Position numbers and translations under genes: made by a program
DNA from: Chara braunii
Taxonomy: Eukaryota > Streptophyta > Charophyceae > Charales > Characeae
NCBI GenBank assembly: GCA_003427395.1
Contig: BFEA01000121.1
Span: forward strand, 874,208 to 895,690
DNA length: 21,483 nt
Direction: 5' to 3'
Notes under the pieces: generated by a model
What the model was told of the DNA's origin: nothing
Database searches by the model: none
The model's input: only the letters and a program-made list of their open reading frames with translations
Part shown: positions 17,999 to 21,483 of the stretch, in pieces
How positions within the stretch are numbered: position 1 is the stretch's first letter
How the letters are laid out: each line of letters starts with the position of its first letter

Positions 17999-18381
17999 CT
18001 GCTGGAGAGACACCCCTTCATGAAGACATGTGGAGAGGTTTTGATTCCTTTGAATGATCTAAGAGATTGGCAACAAGAGCATAACGATACAATGGCAAGC
18101 AGAGGAGAGTACAAGTGGAAGGAAACCATATAACCAAAAACTTGTCAAACTTTATCAGAGCCAATTACCACATGAGCAATGAACATAATGTTCATGAGGT
18201 ATTTCTCATAAATGAAACAACTTCGGAAGCTACTATTTCAGTTTCTGTAGTAACAGGAAGACTAACCTACAGTCTTTCTCCCTAATCATGATGAAGGCAC
18301 CCTACTAATCATGCAGTCTTTCAGTATTTGATGCAAATCCAGTCCAGATACGGTCATAAGTACTGGAGCTATCTGTGCAGT
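17997..18381. other. Unassigned stretch
   Basis: No gene supported; short ORFs only, no repeat recognised. Confidence 0.5.
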
Positions 18382-18454
18382 CACGAGTCAGTCACAAGTG
18401 AGCCACGAGTCAGTCACGAGTCAGCCACGAGTCAGCTACGAGGCAGTCACGAGT

Positions 18455-18458
<4 letters not shown>
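18382..18458. repeat. 11-bp minisatellite, seven exact-length copies
   Basis: Seven 11-base units with consensus CACGAGTCAGY run directly into a (CT)n array (18459-18521). The shared CAGTCT junction suggests the CT array grew from the array's end. Confidence 0.92.

Positions 18459-18521
<63 letters not shown>
18459..18521. repeat. (CT)n microsatellite
   Basis: Pure CT array following the 11-bp minisatellite. Confidence 0.98.
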
Positions 18522-18523
<2 letters not shown>

Positions 18524-18601
18524 GCACGTCTTTGTCGGTTGCGAACCGACTCCTGCACCGCGCTGCATTGTACCGTCTACAGTATCTTTCGACGAAGCGC
18601 C

Positions 18602-18702
18602 GTCTTCACCTGAATAGAACGCCCGGTACTTCTGACCGTATCTAGACTGGAAGTTGCATAAAATACAGCCTTATTGATGACCCGTTCTATTCGGGTGAAG
18701 AC
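18602..18702. repeat. ~101-bp hairpin element, copy 2
   Basis: The arms GTCTTCACCTGAATAGAACG (18602-18621) and the inverse of GTCTTCACCCGAATAGAACG (18683-18702) differ at one base. The interior differs from the copy at 17330, so the arms are the conserved part of the family. Confidence 0.8.
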
Positions 18703-18727
18703 AACAGTTCAGTTGGGACACCCATGA

Positions 18728-18816
18728 ACTGTTCAAATGAACATCGGAGTTTGAATCTGAACGAGCTACATGGACGACCTCGAACAACTCAAAAAAAAAA
18801 AAAAAAAAAAAAAAAA
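18728..18816 (+). other. 3' end of an unidentified retroposon with poly(A)
   Basis: A run of about 26 As (18791-18816) follows sequence containing the palindrome TGTTCAAATGAACA and a weak box B-like AGTTTGAATCT. It stands tail to tail with the minus-strand SINE whose T-run begins about 55 bases later. The intervening bases include several Ns, so assembly is uncertain here. Confidence 0.3.
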
Positions 18817-18870
18817 GGAGGTTGTGGTTCGCCCCTCAACCTCTCGTCTTNCNATTNNNTNTTNTNTNNT

Positions 18871-19280
18871 TTTTTTTTTTTTTTTTTTTATAAGGGCGAT
18901 GACCTTGAGGTATTATCATCGGACTAACCAGCCTAGGTAAATTCAATATTGTGTCTAATCTGACATCGGGTGGCCTTTTCAGCCCAGGGTGGCCTTGATT
19001 GCCTTCAGGGAACCCCGAATGAGGGACACTGGCCAGAGGACAGCCGATAGCAGAGGGACCGAGCATCATCTGAGTGGCCAGTCTCTGTGCCTCCCTGATT
19101 ACCCCTCCCCCTACGAACATCAGCAGAGACTGCTTTTTAATGCCAATTGGGGGGACCAACGGGCTATCTCTAGGTGGCAGGCGCCAAGCATGCCCAGGAA
19201 GGTACATGAGGCCAATGGGGATTGAACCCAAGACCTCCTGAATGCCACTTGCGTGCCTTACCAACTGAGATAGGCCGGTT
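18871..19280 (-). mobile_element. tRNA-derived SINE, minus-strand copy
   Basis: Read on the minus strand the head has box A (TATCTCAGTTGGTAAGG) and a good box B (GGGTTCAATCCCC). The body is shared with the SINE at 11460, and an A-tail corresponds to the T-run at 18871-18889. It is about 40 bases longer than the other copy, mostly in the segment around 19040-19080. The promoter boxes are closer to consensus than in copy 1, so this copy looks younger or less damaged. Confidence 0.88.
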
Positions 19281-20048
19281 GCAGCACTCTTGCAATCTTT
19301 TATTTTAAATATCAATTGTTTTTCCTTCTCCACTCCTGTGGGCACACACCATCTCCTCACGTCCGATCACTTGCCCTGTCTCCCAATCACCACCCCTTGT
19401 GGAAGCGTCTCTGCTTCCCGCCCTCCAACCACTAGGGCAAGGCTCCCCACTTCCTCTGTCTCGACTCCGGCCATGTAAGCGTCTCTGCCTCCTTCCAAGC
19501 ACAGTGCCAGGAAGGTGCAGGCTAAACGCCACGGTCCACTGCTGCTACGCTCATCCTCAGAAAGCCTGAACCTGGTCGTGCAGAACATTGGTTGGACATT
19601 TTTGGGCAGACATTCGTTGGACTTCAGCAAGGGACTACTTTGAACTTTGCTATTACGATCTAAGTCTTCTCCCTTGCTTCCATCTTCGTCCTTCCTTCCC
19701 CCCCTCCATCTCTCATCCGTGGTATCTCCCCATGTGTGTATGTAGGAGGGACCTTCGTCTATGTATGCGGTCCCTTCCCTCCCTCTCACATGTGTGATGT
19801 ATGATGGGATGTCGTAACAGTCCAGGTCCGGGCAGAACTTACCTCCAAGTTTTCCGCTGTGCTATTAAATGCCATTGTTCATGTATCAGGATGCACACTG
19901 TCTGTTGATAGTACGTTAGCAGTCCATTGTCCATTCAGTCATTTTCATCACAATGCGGATCCTTGGCTGAACTCTCAGTGTTCGACTGGGCATGTAACAG
20001 TGTGTGTGTGCGCGTGTGCCGGGGGAAGGGGAGCCCCCACCAAAAACT

Positions 20049-20051
<3 letters not shown>
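19281..20051. other. Unassigned region
   Basis: No gene supported. AAGCGTCTCTGC occurs twice (about 19402 and 19479). The overlapping ORFs on both strands (19305-19797) show no recognisable domain. Confidence 0.45.

Positions 20052-20090
<39 letters not shown>
20052..20090. repeat. (GT)n microsatellite
   Basis: Pure GT array, preceded by a shorter impure GT/GC tract at 20000-20018. Confidence 0.98.
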
Positions 20091-20091
<1 letters not shown>

Positions 20092-20661
20092 TGACGAGCA
20101 TTATGGAAGGACTACCCCCCAAGAGCATTGACTGTTGGTTCCTTGTCAGTGCCCACAACTTTCCTGCTGTCCCGAGGAATGTGATTAATCGTATTTTTCA
20201 TTCTGCCGTAATGAATGAATGTTTTGATGTGGGGATACAAATATGCAAAATATGATGGTCCCCCCCCCCCCCCTTTGATTCAAATATTGAATTACTATCA
20301 GCCTGCATGGCCACATTTTCTTCGATTCACCTTAAGTTTGTTTTGGAGATCTATCCCGTTTTTATTCATTATGAACGAGTTGGAAAGTCCTTGCCAGGAC
20401 CTCATCTTCCTCTGCTGTTGCTGATTGGGAATTTCTGGGTGTGTTTGGTGTATATCCTTGTCTTCGACATTACGCGTCACGGTAATGGAACGTTTTTGGG
20501 CTTCGCTCTTTCTCTATCATTGGCTGTCATTTTTGTAGTGCAACCTCCTTGATGCAATGTCGCTGAGTGGCTCTACTGTAGTGATGTTCATAGAGAGCGA
20601 ATTATGGCGCAACATGCTGTGACGTGGTCGCAAAATCCAAACATTAAAATGTAAAACCCAT
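20091..20661. other. Unassigned region
   Basis: No gene supported. A C-run at 20260-20273 is the only simple sequence. Short ORFs lack recognisable features. Confidence 0.45.
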
Positions 20662-20682
20662 GCACACACACACACACACACA
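20662..20682. repeat. (CA)n microsatellite
   Basis: Short CA array, with impure CACACAGACACA continuing to about 20698. Confidence 0.95.
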
Positions 20683-20930
20683 GGGACACACAGACACATG
20701 GACACGGGATACATTTTGTGGTTTCCAATCTTCTCATCCCTTCAACATCATGATATGTTTTCTTATGTTCTTCACTTTGCGTCGGTTGTGTTTTCTTCCT
20801 CTGTGTTCTCCTTTATCTCCAAGTGCAGTCAAGACCTTAGATATGTGCCCAAACACTGCCAATTTGCCAAATAGTCAGTTGCCATTTGTTACAACTTACA
20901 AGTGCCATTGCCTGTAGCACAAGGACAATG

Positions 20931-20998
20931 CATCCTTGAGCAGAAGCCATGCTAATCTTCACTGTATCATTTCAATTTTAACGCATGTCCCTGAGGAC
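20931..20998 (-). pseudogene. Truncated, diverged U6 snRNA pseudogene
   Basis: On the minus strand the sequence from 20998 reads as the U6 5' stem-loop (GTCCTCAGGGACAT), then TTAAAATTGAAATGATACAG, GAAGATTAGCATGG and CTCAAGGATG, after which similarity to U6 stops. The ACAGAG box is altered to ACAGTG. The 3' third of U6 is missing. An A-run on the minus strand (T-run 21007-21028) lies only a few bases upstream of the U6 5' end, so the copy was inserted next to, or joined to, another poly(A)-bearing sequence. Confidence 0.85.
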
Positions 20999-21028
20999 AT
21001 TGGAATGTTTTTTTTTTTTTTTTTTTTT

Positions 21029-21399
21029 CGTTTCTTTTTAAGGAATCGGCCCGACTTGCTGATAGGGGTGATGATACAAGCAGGCACCTCTAGCACTCTC
21101 AGCGGCTCCATATCTTCATAATAGCTGACTGTTTGGATAATCGCATTGACATTGCTTGCAACTCCACGCTCGTACATGTGTGTGTGCTTGTTCGTCTTCC
21201 GTCGTCAACAGTGACTTCCATTGTACTCACTTCGTCCTTGTGGACCAGAGGGTGTCACAATTGTGTACCTCCCAAGATCGCCAATCGTCATCGTCATTGT
21301 TCGACAAAGGTAGGTAAAGGTGGCTCTCACACCCTCTCTCTAAGTGGCCTCCGCCTCCACCTGTTTGTCATTGTCGTCATCATGCATGTTGATTGATTG

Positions 21400-21401
<2 letters not shown>
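21029..21401. other. Unassigned region
   Basis: No gene supported. It ends in ATTGATTGATTGA words that lead into the terminal GA array. Confidence 0.45.

Positions 21402-21483
<82 letters not shown>
21402..21483. repeat. (GA)n microsatellite at window end
   Basis: Pure GA array running off the window, so its full length is unknown. Confidence 0.98.

Overview
The window is repeat-dense nuclear DNA of a eukaryote, most likely a streptophyte (green plant or charophyte alga). The best evidence is a U6 snRNA copy at 15939-16036 whose 3' part has the plant-type ending (AAATCGAGAAATGGTCC) rather than the animal one. Long GA/CT, GT and ATC microsatellites, tRNA-derived SINEs, small hairpin elements and Ty3/gypsy remains fit the same picture. 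I cannot name the species. I see no convincing intact host gene. There is a 650-bp assembly gap at 10786-11435 and a few isolated Ns near 12454, 17485 and 18851-18870.

Left third (1-4600): a TATA-like box and a 182-codon ORF (422-970) of unknown function, a weak minus-strand ORF (1502-1834), a 13-bp minisatellite (2793-3017) and otherwise unassigned DNA.

Centre (4606-9124): the most interesting structure. Two diverged copies of one unit lie tail to tail as a large imperfect palindrome. Each copy holds a short ORF1, a tandem-repeat spacer, an unrecognised ORF2 with nonsense codons, and an AT-rich stretch leading to a 130-bp block that is far better conserved between arms than the rest. The minus-strand copy continues into a decayed Ty3/gypsy integrase (HHCC zinc site and D, D-35-E all visible) that fills the loop. 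ORF1 and ORF2 sit where gag would be upstream of pol, so I read the unit as a decayed, internally deleted LTR-retrotransposon relative. That function is inference.

Right of centre (9506-12240): an AT-rich foldback element with terminal inverted repeats, a 55-bp tandem duplication, the gap, a tRNA-derived SINE with an A-rich tail, and a GC-rich stretch with a poly(A)/poly(T) hairpin.

12243-14860: a segment present twice, with a ~300-bp core bounded by (GA)n on one side and (CT)n on the other, plus ATC/CAT arrays.

Right end (15180-21483): short tandem families, a U6 retropseudogene with a 27-A tail, a duplicated module interrupted by a 105-bp MITE with TA target duplication (the other copy supplies the empty site), a ~100-bp hairpin family sharing TTCACCYGAATAGAACG, a second SINE on the minus strand, a truncated minus-strand U6 copy, and a terminal (GA)n array that runs off the window.

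Nothing here works as a host pathway. The common theme is mobile DNA: LTR-element decay with inverted duplication, non-autonomous DNA elements, and poly(A)-tailed retroposition of tRNA-like and U6 RNAs, which implies a LINE-type machinery encoded elsewhere.
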